A stretch of 27,214 bases of DNA, taken from a virus. Positions 6,213 through 15,600 of the stretch are shown here, piece by piece. Position 1 is the first letter of the stretch, and the number at the start of each line of letters is the position of its first letter. The notes under the pieces are model-generated. The model did no database searches and was not told the DNA's origin. It was given only the letters and a program-made list of their open reading frames with translations. Where the stretch lies: IMG/VR virus record IMGVR_UViG_3300044998_001041, positions 1-27,214 of that record. One strand, given 5' to 3'. The position numbers were made by a program, and so were the translations under genes.

Positions 6213-8300
6213 TTACGCCCCGGCGCTCTTGACCGCGGCCCGGAAGTCCTGCATCGCCACGCCGAAGTCGAAGTAGCCGCGCCACTTCATCCCCAGCGTG
6301 TCGAAGTCCGTCTCGCCGCTCTCCACGGTCGGCGTCCGCATGCCGCGCAGGTAGGCGATCTCGATGGCTGCCACGTCGGCCGGGTCGGCGAACAGATACC
6401 AGGCGGTCGCGCTGCCGCCGGCGATCCCTTGCGCGTTGAGGTAGGGCGAGGCCAGCGGCTCCCACTTGCCCGCGTGCGGGTTGTTGGCCGGCCTGGGCTT
6501 GTCGGCGGTCGTCGTCTCGTTGACCCGCGTCTCGGTCATCAGCTGCTGGGCCGTGACCTTGAGCGAAGTCGGCACCAGCAGGATGGCCGGCGAGATCAGG
6601 ATCGGCTTGCCGTCCTTGTCGGTCTGGTCGAGGAACAGCTGCTCGGCGGTGGTCAGCGAGCTGATCTGCAGCGCCGTGCCGGCACCGCTCTGGAAGTTCT
6701 TGTTGGCCGCGCTGAAGAAGCCGCCGGGGTTGGACAGCAAGAGCGTGAACACCGCCGACTCGACGGCCAGGGCCGACTGCCGGCCGAGGATGCGCGGGAT
6801 CTGCAGGAACGCGCCCAGGTCGTCGTTGATGATCATCTGCCGGGTCAGGGCGATGATCTTGCCGTAGGTATCGACCTGGTTCGTGTACGACTCCTCCGTG
6901 AGCTGGGCGTGCTTCAGCTCGCCGTCGGGGCCGACCTTCTCGAAGGTGCCCTGGCCGGTCAGGCGGTAGCGCGTCACCTGCTTGAAGTCGTTCACATCGG
7001 CCTGGGCGCAGATGCGGGTCGCCACGCCCTCGACGGCGCTGTAGGCCTCCAGCAGCGCCTTGTTGGCGACGTTGGAGAGGATGCCCGACAGGCTGATGGT
7101 CGAGAACCCGCCGGCGGCGGCGCGGAGGGCGCGGTCGGCCTCGAAGGCGGTGCGGATCGTGTCGTCGGTCATGCGGCCGGGGCGGGCGTGGCCGCCGGCC
7201 GCGTGGATAACGTGGTAGAACAGCTCGTGCAGGCCCATGCCGCGCAGGTCGCGGGACTGGGCCGCCTCGACGGTCTGCGGGCCGTACCAGGCCAGGACCT
7301 TGGCCTCGGGCATCCGCACCGACAGGCACAGCGCCGCCTCGACGGCCGCGGCCGTGGGCGGCTTGCCGTTGGTCGTGTGGATCGTCGGGCCTTGCGGCCG
7401 GGAGGCGCGGAGGATCTCCAGCTCGGCGCGGGTCGCGTCCCAGCCCTCCTCGATGGCCTTGGCCTCGATCTCGGGGTGCTTGCCGCCGCAGACCTTGCGG
7501 ACGGCCGCGATCCGCTTGACCTCGGCCGCCGCCTCGGCGCGGATGGCGGTCGCGGGGTTTGGCGGGTCCTGGGGCGTGTTCTTCTTGCCGGCCTGGGCGT
7601 CGTACATGGCCCGGAGGCTCTTGGCTTGCTGCTCGGTGAGCGTGTCGAGGGCGAAGCCCTGCGCTTCGAGCCACTGCGCGAAGTCCATGTGGTCGGTCTC
7701 CGTTACCTGGTCTGCGTTGGCGGCGATCTGCGCCGAGGTGTTCTCGTCCGCGCCCAGCACGACGAAACTGATCTCGCCCAGCATGGCCCGCCGGGCGATG
7801 TTGACGGGGCCGGCGAACTCCCGGCCGTTGGCCTGCGCGGTCTTGCCCTCGGGCACGAACTCGACCTGCTCGGCCCGCGCCCCGATGGACGCCTTCCAGG
7901 CGAAGCCCCGGTCGTTGAGCGCGATCACCTGCCGGGCCTTGGGCGAGTCGCCCATCACCTGGCCGGCGACCAGGAGCTGATTGTTCATGACCGCGACGGA
8001 GTCGGTCTGCCCCAGCACGAAGTCCACATCGCGGGTGTGGTCGAGGAGGATCGGCCGGCGCTGCCGGCCCACGTCGAGGCCGGCCAGGTCCACGACGACC
8101 GGGTAGCGCCAGCCGGCCAGCTGCATGGCCCCGCCGGTGTAGGCGGTCATGGTGAAGCGCCGCAGCTTCTGCGCGTCGCCCTCGGTGGGCGCCGCCTCCA
8201 AAGTGACCGCCTCCGCGAGCAGGTTGAGCCGACGGTCAGGCGACGGCCGCTTCGCGCTCGCGCGGATCACCTTCGGCGTCTTCAGCGTCTTCGTCGCCAT
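6213..8300 (-). CDS. Prohead protease fused to major capsid protein
   Basis: One 695-residue frame carries two phage functions. About residues 45-190 form a prohead-protease (S78/U35-like) domain with the catalytic pair visible as LLDHTR (His88) and WKASIG (Ser138), followed by GEISFVVLGAD. Residues 205-300 are helical and Ala/Glu/Lys-rich, consistent with a scaffolding or delta region that the protease would remove. About residues 305-695 are a capsid protein, with a conserved-looking SLSGILSNVANKALLEAYSA segment and IALTRQMIINDDLGAFLQIP, similar to Mu gpT-like major head subunits. The start at 8300 has GAGGAG seven bases upstream and overlaps the portal gene by 65 bases. Fusion implies self-cleavage during head maturation. 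The family calls are firm; the maturation scheme is inferred. Confidence 0.9.
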   Translation of the reverse strand: MATKTLKTPKVIRASAKRPSPDRRLNLLAEAVTLEAAPTEGDAQKLRRFTMTAYTGGAMQLAGWRYPVVVDLAGLDVGRQRRPILLDHTRDVDFVLGQTDSVAVMNNQLLVAGQVMGDSPKARQVIALNDRGFAWKASIGARAEQVEFVPEGKTAQANGREFAGPVNIARRAMLGEISFVVLGADENTSAQIAANADQVTETDHMDFAQWLEAQGFALDTLTEQQAKSLRAMYDAQAGKKNTPQDPPNPATAIRAEAAAEVKRIAAVRKVCGGKHPEIEAKAIEEGWDATRAELEILRASRPQGPTIHTTNGKPPTAAAVEAALCLSVRMPEAKVLAWYGPQTVEAAQSRDLRGMGLHELFYHVIHAAGGHARPGRMTDDTIRTAFEADRALRAAAGGFSTISLSGILSNVANKALLEAYSAVEGVATRICAQADVNDFKQVTRYRLTGQGTFEKVGPDGELKHAQLTEESYTNQVDTYGKIIALTRQMIINDDLGAFLQIPRILGRQSALAVESAVFTLLLSNPGGFFSAANKNFQSGAGTALQISSLTTAEQLFLDQTDKDGKPILISPAILLVPTSLKVTAQQLMTETRVNETTTADKPRPANNPHAGKWEPLASPYLNAQGIAGGSATAWYLFADPADVAAIEIAYLRGMRTPTVESGETDFDTLGMKWRGYFDFGVAMQDFRAAVKSAGA

Positions 8301-8844
8301 CCGCGGGCTCCTCTTCTTCGTCCGGCCCCTGTTCGTCGTCCGGCGGTTCTTCGTCTGGCGGCGTCGGCGGCGCGGGCGCCGTCGTCAGCCCCAGCTCCTG
8401 CATCAGCGCCAGCTCCTTGGCCCGCTGGCGCAGGGCCTCCTCCCAGTCCCGGCCCTGCTTGGCGTACTCGTGGGCCAGCGTCGTCATGTGGTTGCCCAGT
8501 CGCGTCGCCTGGGCGCTGGCTTCCTTGGTCGGATCGACGTGCTCGTGGCCGTCCCAGAACCACTGGTGCGGCCAGTCGGCGATCAGCCCCAGGCCGGCGG
8601 GCAGGAGGCCGGGGATCAGCGCCGCCTCGTCGAACCAGGCGGCGAGGACGCGGTCCAGTACGGCGCACTCCAGGTGCGCCTGCTCGACGCGGATCGCCTT
8701 GAAGTAGGTCTGGTGGTCCAGCCGGCCGGAGGCGTAGTTGTAGCCCGACGAGTTCCCGGCCGCGACATTGAACGGCATGTTCAGGCAGCGGGCGATCTCG
8801 TTGAGGACCTCCCGCTTGAACTCGGCGTAAGTCGTCGCCGGCTG
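8236..8844 (-). pseudogene. Portal protein, C-terminal fragment (cut by the inserted element)
   Basis: The frame reads QPATTYAEFKREVLNEIARC, then LNMPFNVAAGNSSGYNYASG, which is the characteristic C-terminal core of lambda-family portal proteins, followed by an acidic Glu/Asp-rich tail. There is no start codon in the natural position: the coding sequence enters from the inserted element, and a TGA lies in frame at 8872-8874. Its missing N-terminal part is at 24569-25483. Joining 24569 to 8844 keeps the frame and gives 507 residues, close to lambda gpB (533). The portal forms the dodecameric DNA gateway of the head. As it stands the gene cannot make an intact portal; an internal ATG at 8778 could make only a 180-residue piece. 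Confidence 0.92.
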
Positions 8845-8880
8845 AACCGCCCGGACAAAGTTGACGTGGTTTCAACTGGA
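8837..8880. other. Left attachment site (attL) with integrase-binding arm
   Basis: GCCGGCTG (8837-8844) is shared with the right end. The flank inside the element (8850-8877) contains CCCGGACAAAG, then a spaced GACGTG, TTC and ACT that match the inverted right flank. In a circle the two arms are symmetrical about the TG at 8843-8844, which is therefore the probable 2-bp crossover. Confidence 0.85.
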
Positions 8881-8904
8881 GATGAGGAGGGAGGTGCTGG
8901 TCGG

Positions 8905-10716
8905 TCAGATCGCCACCCAGCCGCCGGTGCGGCCGACCTTCTTCAGCAACTCGGCCTTCACCGCCCGCCGGAGGTGGTAGCTCGCCAGGGACGGGTCGGT
9001 CGTGTCGATGTGCCGCATCACGTCGGCCAGGCGGATCGGCCCGCGTGCCGCCTGCGCCAGCAACGCGATCTCGCGCCAGACCTTCCGGGTGCCTATTGCC
9101 TCGTCCGGGATCGCCACCGGCCGGCCGATCCCGAACCCTGGATGAAACCGCAGTTCGCCGACGAACTCGGTGTGCTCGATGCCACCCGTCCGCGTTTCCC
9201 GCACCCGGATCGAGATCGCGGCGACCGTCACCCGCAGCGCGTTGGCCAGGGCCACCCGGTCGGCCTTCTGCAACTGGTCGCGGTACTCGGCGAACCGGGC
9301 GATCACCCGCAGGGCCTCGGGCAGCGGCTTCAGTTCGTCCTTCCGCCGCTCGATCTGCTCGGCCAGCCGGCCCTCCTCGGCCCGCCACTCCTCCAAGAGC
9401 TTCGAGATGCCGGCGAAGTCCTCACGGTCAGCCAGAGCGAGGTTCTCGGTGCCGCGGACGATCTTCCGCCGCACCTCGACCAGCCGTTGCTCGTCCTGGC
9501 TGGTCTGCGTCGCCTGCTTCGACCGCGACCGCACAATCGCCGCCCGGATGCGTTCCTCGGCCCCGGCATCGATCAGTTGCGTGCGGATCGCCTCCAGCAC
9601 GAACGCCTCCAGACGGTCGGCCCGCACGGCCGGGTGCGGGCAGGTCGGGTCGAAGCCTCGCTTCTGCGCGTGGGGATCGCAGTGGTAGAACCGCCCGCCC
9701 CGGCCGTGGTTGTAGTCCTTGCGGTGGACGCCGCTCATCCGTCGGCCGCAGTGCCCGCAGCACACTAGCCCGGCGAGCGTGTGCCGGCCCGGCACACGCT
9801 CGTGCTGTTGCTTGCGGCCGGCGAGGATCCGCTGCACCTCCTCGAACTGCTCGGGCGGCACCAGCGATTCGTGGGCGTTCTCGACGACGATGAGGTCGTC
9901 GGTCAGAGCGCAGAACTTGGCCCGCGAATCGACGCCGACCCGCAGCGTGCCGGCATAGGTCGGGTTGGTGAGCAGGCCGAGCGTACTGCCGTAGTCGAAC
10001 GGGTTGCCGTAGACGGTGAGCAGCTTGCGGGCCTGCAGTTCGCGGACGACGGCCCCGACCGTCTGGCCCTGGCGGACGGCCGCGAAGGCCCACTTCACCG
10101 CCGCGACCGCCGCGGCGTCCTCGGACGGGATGAGTCGGGTCTTCCAGGTGATCGGCTTGCGGAAGCGTTCGCGGAAGTGGACCCGCTTGACCACCCGGCC
10201 GGTGTCGTCCAGAACCTCGCGGTCGTAGCCGAAGACCATGCCGCCGATGCGCTGGCCCTGCCTGGCCTTGAGCCGCAGCCCGCTGGCGACGCGCTGGGCG
10301 AGCTTGACCGACTCTTCGCGCGCCCCGTACTGATCGACGATGGCGGTGATGACCCCGCCGAGGTTGTCGAACTTCAACTCGCCCCGCTGGCAGGTGATGA
10401 TCGAAACCCCGGCGTCGCGGAACTTCCGCCAGTGCTGCATGGCGTCGAAGATGTCCTCGCGGGACATTCGGGACTGCTCGGAGAGCAGCACGGCCCGGAA
10501 GGTGCCTACCTTGGCGTCGGCGAGGAGTTTCTGGAACTCGCGGCGCTTGCTCGACTCGGTGCCGGTCAGGCCGTGGTCTTCGTACCAGCGGATGATGTGG
10601 AAGCCCAGCCGCTGGGCCAGGGCCTCGATGTCGTGGCGCTGGCGGGCGGGGCTGTCATGCTGGTGGTCGGTACTCATGCGGATGTATCCGACCGCGGGCT
10701 TGCGGTGGTCGTTCAT
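8905..10716 (-). CDS. Large serine recombinase (integrase)
   Basis: The 603-residue protein begins at ATG 10716, preceded by GAGGAGG. Domain order is that of large serine integrases: a resolvase catalytic domain (GYIRMST with nucleophile Ser15; SRMSRED with Arg83 and Arg86), a 'Recombinase' DNA-binding domain (YGNPFDYGSTLGLLTNPTYA), a zinc ribbon (CGHCGRRM about residue 320, then a HCDP and later CPHP cysteines), and a charged coiled coil (about 400-490). The last 100 residues look like an extra winged helix (SLASYHLRRAVKAELLKKVG), which is unusual. It ends 24 bases from the left att arm, as integrases usually do. It should recombine attP on the circle with attB in the portal gene. No excision-directing factor was recognised, though the HARE-HTH protein next door or the small protein at 24044 are candidates. 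Confidence 0.95.
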   Translation of the reverse strand: MNDHRKPAVGYIRMSTDHQHDSPARQRHDIEALAQRLGFHIIRWYEDHGLTGTESSKRREFQKLLADAKVGTFRAVLLSEQSRMSREDIFDAMQHWRKFRDAGVSIITCQRGELKFDNLGGVITAIVDQYGAREESVKLAQRVASGLRLKARQGQRIGGMVFGYDREVLDDTGRVVKRVHFRERFRKPITWKTRLIPSEDAAAVAAVKWAFAAVRQGQTVGAVVRELQARKLLTVYGNPFDYGSTLGLLTNPTYAGTLRVGVDSRAKFCALTDDLIVVENAHESLVPPEQFEEVQRILAGRKQQHERVPGRHTLAGLVCCGHCGRRMSGVHRKDYNHGRGGRFYHCDPHAQKRGFDPTCPHPAVRADRLEAFVLEAIRTQLIDAGAEERIRAAIVRSRSKQATQTSQDEQRLVEVRRKIVRGTENLALADREDFAGISKLLEEWRAEEGRLAEQIERRKDELKPLPEALRVIARFAEYRDQLQKADRVALANALRVTVAAISIRVRETRTGGIEHTEFVGELRFHPGFGIGRPVAIPDEAIGTRKVWREIALLAQAARGPIRLADVMRHIDTTDPSLASYHLRRAVKAELLKKVGRTGGWVAI

Positions 10717-10741
10717 GCAAAACCTCCTCTCGGAAAAGGGA

Positions 10742-10764
10742 GCGAGCCGCACTTGGCGGCTCGC
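10742..10764 (-). terminator. Hairpin between HARE-HTH gene and recombinase
   Basis: GCGAGCCGC and GCGGCTCGC form a perfect 9-bp stem with loop ACTTG (plus-strand reading). It lies 19 bases after the stop of the HARE-HTH gene and 26 bases before the recombinase start. No clear U-tract follows, so it may reduce rather than stop readthrough. Confidence 0.55.
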
Positions 10765-10782
10765 GTGGGATGGTGGTTGGGA

Positions 10783-11100
10783 TCAGGCCTTGAGTGCGAA
10801 GCGGCCGGGTGCCGCCTTGACGAAGCGGGCGTCCTTGCCCTTGGTGGTCAGTTCCCTGAGTATCGAGGCGTAGAGGGTCGCTTCTGGTGTCCGGCCCGCG
10901 GGCGAGGCCCAGAGTTTCTTCGCCAGCATCACCTCGACCATCTGCTTGCACGTCATCGGCTCCGCGGCCGCCTTCAGCACCTCGACCGCGGCCTCGATCT
11001 GGCTGAGCTTCTTCGCGGGCGCGGCGTGCCGCTTCGAGTGCTTCGTCGCGGCGGTCTTGGCCTTCGCCGTCTTCTTTGGGGTCTTCGCCTGGGTCGCCAT
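10783..11100 (-). CDS. HARE-HTH winged-helix protein
   Basis: This 105-residue protein has a Lys/Ala-rich basic N-terminal tail (about residues 1-30, histone-H1-like) and a HARE-HTH domain: KKLSQIEAAVEVLKAAAEPM, then TCKQMVEVMLAKKLW, GRTPEATLYASILREL and a final RFVKAAPGRFALKA. HARE-HTH domains occur in RNA polymerase delta, ASXL proteins and restriction enzymes and bind DNA or DNA-associated proteins. Start ATG 11100 has GGGAG upstream. It lies on the recombinase strand just upstream of it and could regulate recombination, transcription or chromatin-like packing of the element; which is unknown. Confidence 0.85.
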   Translation of the reverse strand: MATQAKTPKKTAKAKTAATKHSKRHAAPAKKLSQIEAAVEVLKAAAEPMTCKQMVEVMLAKKLWASPAGRTPEATLYASILRELTTKGKDARFVKAAPGRFALKA

Positions 11101-11130
11101 TGTCGTTCTCCCATCTGGGTTCGCGCCTTT

Positions 11131-11151
11131 GCGGGGCGAACGTCGCCCCGC
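11131..11151. promoter_or_regulatory. Perfect palindrome upstream of HARE-HTH gene
   Basis: GCGGGGCGA and TCGCCCCGC are separated by three bases, giving a perfect 9-bp inverted repeat. It is 30 bases upstream of the HARE-HTH start and in the divergent region before the glycosyltransferase, so it could be an operator for either gene or an mRNA hairpin. Confidence 0.45.
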
Positions 11152-11299
11152 GTCAGGACAGTCAGTTACCTCGGGTGCGGCGGGCCGTCCACCGGGTTCC
11201 GCGTGGATTTCCCAGGAGTTCCGGGCCTTCTGCACATCCAGATGGCGTGCTACCATGCCAGTTCCATCATGACAGCCAACATCCCGGAAACCGCGTCGC

Positions 11300-12499
11300 A
11301 TGACCCGCCACCGCCGAATCCTGTTCGCCTGGGAACTCGGGGAGGGGTCCGGGCACTTGGCCGGGTGCGCGCCCCTCTTGCACGAACTCCGCGGCCGCGG
11401 GCACACCGTCACGGCCGTCGTGAGGCACCCGCCCGCGGCCGCCCGATTCCTCCCGCCCCCAGACTTCCGGATCCTCCCCGTGCCGGCCCGGCCGACGCCA
11501 GCCGCTTCCCCGGTCGCCCGCCCGATGACCTTCGCCCACATCTTGCACAACAGCGGGTTCCACGACCCGGCCGCTCTCGCCGACCGAGTCGCCGCGTGGC
11601 GGGCGGTGTTCGACGCCGAACGTCCGGACCTGATCCTCTGCGAGCACAGCCCGACCGCGTTGGTGGCTGCCCGCGGATTCCCCACCATTCGGGTCGTGAT
11701 CGGCACCGGGTTCACCTGCCCGCCCGCCCTCGCCCCGCTCCCCTGCCTGCGCCGCTGGGTCCAACACGACCCCGAGGAACTGGCCCGCGACGAGCAAATC
11801 GTCCTCGGGACCGTGAACCACGTCCTGCACGCAGATGGCCAACCGCCCGCGCCGACCCTTGCCCGTCTCTTCATGGACGCCGACGCGCTCGTCTTGCGCA
11901 CGCTGCCGGAACTCGACCACTACCCGGCCCGGCCCGGCTGCCGCTACGCCGGCGTCTGGGCCAACGACCGCGGGAACGATCTGGGGTGGTTGACCGACCG
12001 CCGCCCGCGCGTCTTCGCCTACCTCAAGCCGACCGCGGGGATCGGCGAGGTACTCGCAGCGGTCGGGCGCGTCGGGGGCGAGGTGGTCGCACACGTGCCG
12101 GGGCTGGCGGCGGCGGATGCCACCACCGCCCGTGCGGCCGGCGTCCGGCTTCTCGACCAGCCGGCGGACATCCGGATCGCGGGGGGCGAGTGCGACCTCG
12201 CTGTCCTGAACGGCACCCACGGGACGACGGTGGGCGTGCTCTTGGCCGGCAAGCCGGTCGTGCAGGTGCCAATCTACCTGGAGCAGGTGCTGGTCGCGCT
12301 GCGGACCGTCGCCCTCGGGGCCGGGCGAATCGCCTCCCGCGCCGACCCCCAAGCGGTGGCGGAAGCGGTGCGGGAGGTGTACGCCAACCCCCTCTACCGG
12401 GCCGCGGCCAGACGGTTCGCCCGCCGGTACGAGCGGTTCGACCCTCGTGCCGCTGTGCGATCCTTGGCCGACCGGCTCGAAACACTGGGGAGCGGATGA
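11300..12499 (+). CDS. GT-B glycosyltransferase (MGT/UGT-like, GT1 type)
   Basis: The 399-residue protein has the two Rossmann halves of a GT-B enzyme. The N-terminal half opens ILFAWELGEGSGHLAGCAPL, where the Gly-rich loop after the first strand binds the acceptor. The C-terminal half has a donor-site region CDLAVLNGTHGTTVGVLLAG followed by KPVVQVPIYLEQVLVA, which corresponds to the 'HGG/T-x-E-x-L-x-x-G-x-P-x-x-x-x-P-x-x-x-x-Q' pattern of GT1/MGT enzymes (His307). It should transfer a nucleotide-activated sugar; donor and acceptor cannot be told. The start at 11300 has only a weak GGAAA upstream. It lies 170 bases upstream of, and on the same strand as, the giant solenoid gene, so glycosylation of that Ser/Thr-rich protein is a reasonable but untested idea. 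Confidence 0.82.
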   Translation: MTRHRRILFAWELGEGSGHLAGCAPLLHELRGRGHTVTAVVRHPPAAARFLPPPDFRILPVPARPTPAASPVARPMTFAHILHNSGFHDPAALADRVAAWRAVFDAERPDLILCEHSPTALVAARGFPTIRVVIGTGFTCPPALAPLPCLRRWVQHDPEELARDEQIVLGTVNHVLHADGQPPAPTLARLFMDADALVLRTLPELDHYPARPGCRYAGVWANDRGNDLGWLTDRRPRVFAYLKPTAGIGEVLAAVGRVGGEVVAHVPGLAAADATTARAAGVRLLDQPADIRIAGGECDLAVLNGTHGTTVGVLLAGKPVVQVPIYLEQVLVALRTVALGAGRIASRADPQAVAEAVREVYANPLYRAAARRFARRYERFDPRAAVRSLADRLETLGSG

Positions 12500-12668
12500 T
12501 CGGATTGCACCATAGGATTCGGTCGTGACGATTTCCCCGATTTTTCAGCACTGGACCTCTTGCGGCATCGCGTTGCGCCGAATACCTTCCCTCCTTATCG
12601 CACGGTGCTGAACCGACAAACGGTGGTCGTCACGACACGGCCAGATGATCCTTGCCCGAGGCACGCCC

Positions 12669-15600
12669 ATGCGCCGTTGGTCCATCCCGTCGCTCGTCTC
12701 TCAGCTTCGCCAGGCCTTCTTCTCCCCGTGGCGGCGAAAACCCCAACCGATCATCCTCCAGCGACTGCACGCCGAGCCGCTGGAGGACCGGATCGTCCTG
12801 GACGCGGTCGCCCCCGGCTCATGGTGGGACGACGGCTACTGGCAGAACGGGTCCAAGGTCGGCGTCACGGTCACCCTGCAAAACTTGGGAGGGGGATGGC
12901 TGGAAGTGAGTGGCGGCGGCGGAGCGGTCTCCGTCTCCCCCGGCGCACCCCCGCCACCGGACCCGGGCGGCTACGGCGGAGAGGTTCCGCCCGAGGAGAT
13001 CGCCGCGTTCGCGTTCGAGGTGTACGGGGCATTGGGGGACGGGAGCGGAGATGTCACCTGGTCCGGGGCGGCCGACAACCTGTACATCAAGGCGACCGGT
13101 GACGTGAGTTCGGTCAGCATCGGCGGCGACCTGTACGTCGATGCCGGGTGGACGATCGGCGACCTGTCCGGCCGCGACGTCTCGGCTCGCGCCGGCAAGT
13201 CGATCGGCAACGTCTCCGCCGGCGACGATGTAGGGACCATCACCGCTGGCACGAGCATCGGGACGGTGAGTGCAACGGATGATATCGGCGAGGCGACCGC
13301 CAGCACGAGTGTGGGAGCGGTTTCGGCTGGCGGCGATGTGACCCGCGTGTCCGCCGGCACGAACACCTCATCGGTGTCGGCCGGCGGTTGGCTCGGATCG
13401 GTCTACGCGGGTCTCGACGTCGGCGGGGTGGTGTCGGCCGGGCTGTCGATAGGCGGTGCCTACATCCCCGGGGCCGACCCGAACGATTTCTCGACGTGGT
13501 ACTACGCGACCTACTACGGCGGCGTGTCGGCCGGCCGGGACGTGGTCGGACCGGTGACGGCCGGCGGCAGCATCGTCGGCGTGTCAGCGGGACGGGACAT
13601 CCTCGACGAGGTGACGGCAAACGGGGGCGACATCTGGTCCGTGCGCGCCGGGGGTGGCGGGGTCTTCACTCCGTCGCCCGACCCCGAGTTCCCGGAAGAG
13701 GGGGAATGGACGCCGTACGCGCCGGGCCGCGTGGTCGGATCGGTCACAGCCAGTCGTGACGTCCACTCGGTCGAGGCGACCGGTGACATCCTCGGAGCAG
13801 TTCGAGCCAATTCCGGGTTTGTCCTGGGAGTGAAGGCGGATGGGAGCGTGGCCGGCGCGGTGACCGCCCAGACCGACGTCGGGCGGTCGGTCGTCCGCGA
13901 CCCAGCCCCCGACTGGCGGCCGTTCGGGTATTACTCAACGCCCGCATATCCGTCCGGGGTGTCCGCCAGGGACGGGGACGTGAGTGGGCCTGTAACCGCG
14001 ACGACCGGCGACGTGACCTCGGTCACCGCCGGTCGCGACGTGAGCTGGGCCGTGACCGCCGCCGGCGACATCGGGAGCGTCGGTGCCGGGCAGCACGTGG
14101 GCGGGGCCGTGACCGCCGGCCGCGACATCGGGTCGGTGCGGGCCGGTGGTTGGGACGAGATGCCGGTGCCGGACGAGACCAGCATGCCGGGAGACGTGTC
14201 CGGGAACGTAACCGCAGGCCGCGACGTGGGGGAGGTGACGGCGACTCAGGACGTTGCCGGGGCGGTCACCGCCGGGCGGAACATTGGACTGGTTCAGGCC
14301 GACCGCGATGTGTCTGGAGTGCTGGTCGCCGAGACCGGCGGCATCCGGCAGATCTTGGCTGGGCTGGACATTACCGGGGGAGCGACCGCGGCGGTCGGGA
14401 TCGGATACTGGCCGGGTGAGACTCCGCCGTGGGAAGACCCGTACTTCTCCGGCCCCATTCCGCCCCAGGTGGAGGCCGGACGGGACATCACGGGCAGCTT
14501 GACCGCGCAGACCGGGAACATCGGGTGGGTGAAGGAATACCTAACCATCGGCGAAGACGGAGAAGAGGATTCGTACGTCCGCTATGGCGGCGGGGTGATG
14601 GCGGGCCGGCATATAGACGGGGACGTGCGTGCCGAAGAGGGGGGAATCGCTGCCGTCGTTGCCGGGGCCGACCCGATTTCGTTTGGCCCAGGTCGGCTGG
14701 GCGGCTTCGTGTTCGCCGACAAGTACGACCTGTCCGTCGCGGCGACCGGCGACGTGTCACAGGGGGCGTCCGCCGGCTGGGGAGTCGATCTGACCGCCGG
14801 TGGGGATGTGACTGGCGAAGTCACAGCTCAGGACGGTAAGGCCGTCGTAACTGCTGGTGGTGAGGTCGATGCCGCCATCCGCGGCCGGCGGGGTGTGACC
14901 GTCATGGCCGCGCTCGGCGGTGTGGCCGGCTCGGTCGTGGCGGGGGATGACGAATTCTGGGCCGACGCCCAAGTGTTAGCGGGCGGTATCGTGACTGCGC
15001 CGGTCACTGCGACGGGCGCTGCCTATGTTGACGCGTCCGGGGCTGTAGCTGGAGCGATATCCGGCTGGGGGCATGTCGATGTTTCCGCGGGGGGAGATGT
15101 CACCGGAAGCGTGACCTCGCACGGCTTGGAAGCGTCAGTGTTCGCCTCGGGCTCAGTCTCCGGGTCTGTATCCGCGCCGTATGGAGTGATGATCGATGCT
15201 GGTGGGTCGGTGACCGGACCAATTACGGCCGGAGATCTGGACCAGGACGCGTGGGGTGACGCCGAGGTGTTCGCTGGCGGGGACGTCACTGGGAATATCT
15301 CTGCGGTCGGTGGGGCGCTGGTCACTGCTGGGGGGATGGTGAGCGGGGCCGTATCCACCACCCTTAACGAAGCTGTGGTCTCGGCAGGTGGGGTGATTAG
15401 CGGTGCCGTATCCGGCGACTACGCGGTCGTCAAGGGTAAAGACGTGACTGGGCCTGTTTCCGCGGCACTCGGAGTCGAGGCTCATGCACTCGTCGACATC
15501 ACAGGTGGTCTGCTTTCTTCCGGCGGGCAAATCTTCGCGTGGGCCGGTCGGCACGTAACCGGAGCGATCACGGCCGGGTTGGAAGTCTACATCGAAGCGG

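Noticed and set aside
6099-9768. Long plus-strand frames opposite the capsid, portal and recombinase genes
   Set aside because: They lie antisense to well-recognised genes and have low-complexity Arg/Gly/Leu/Val sequence with no ribosome site of note.
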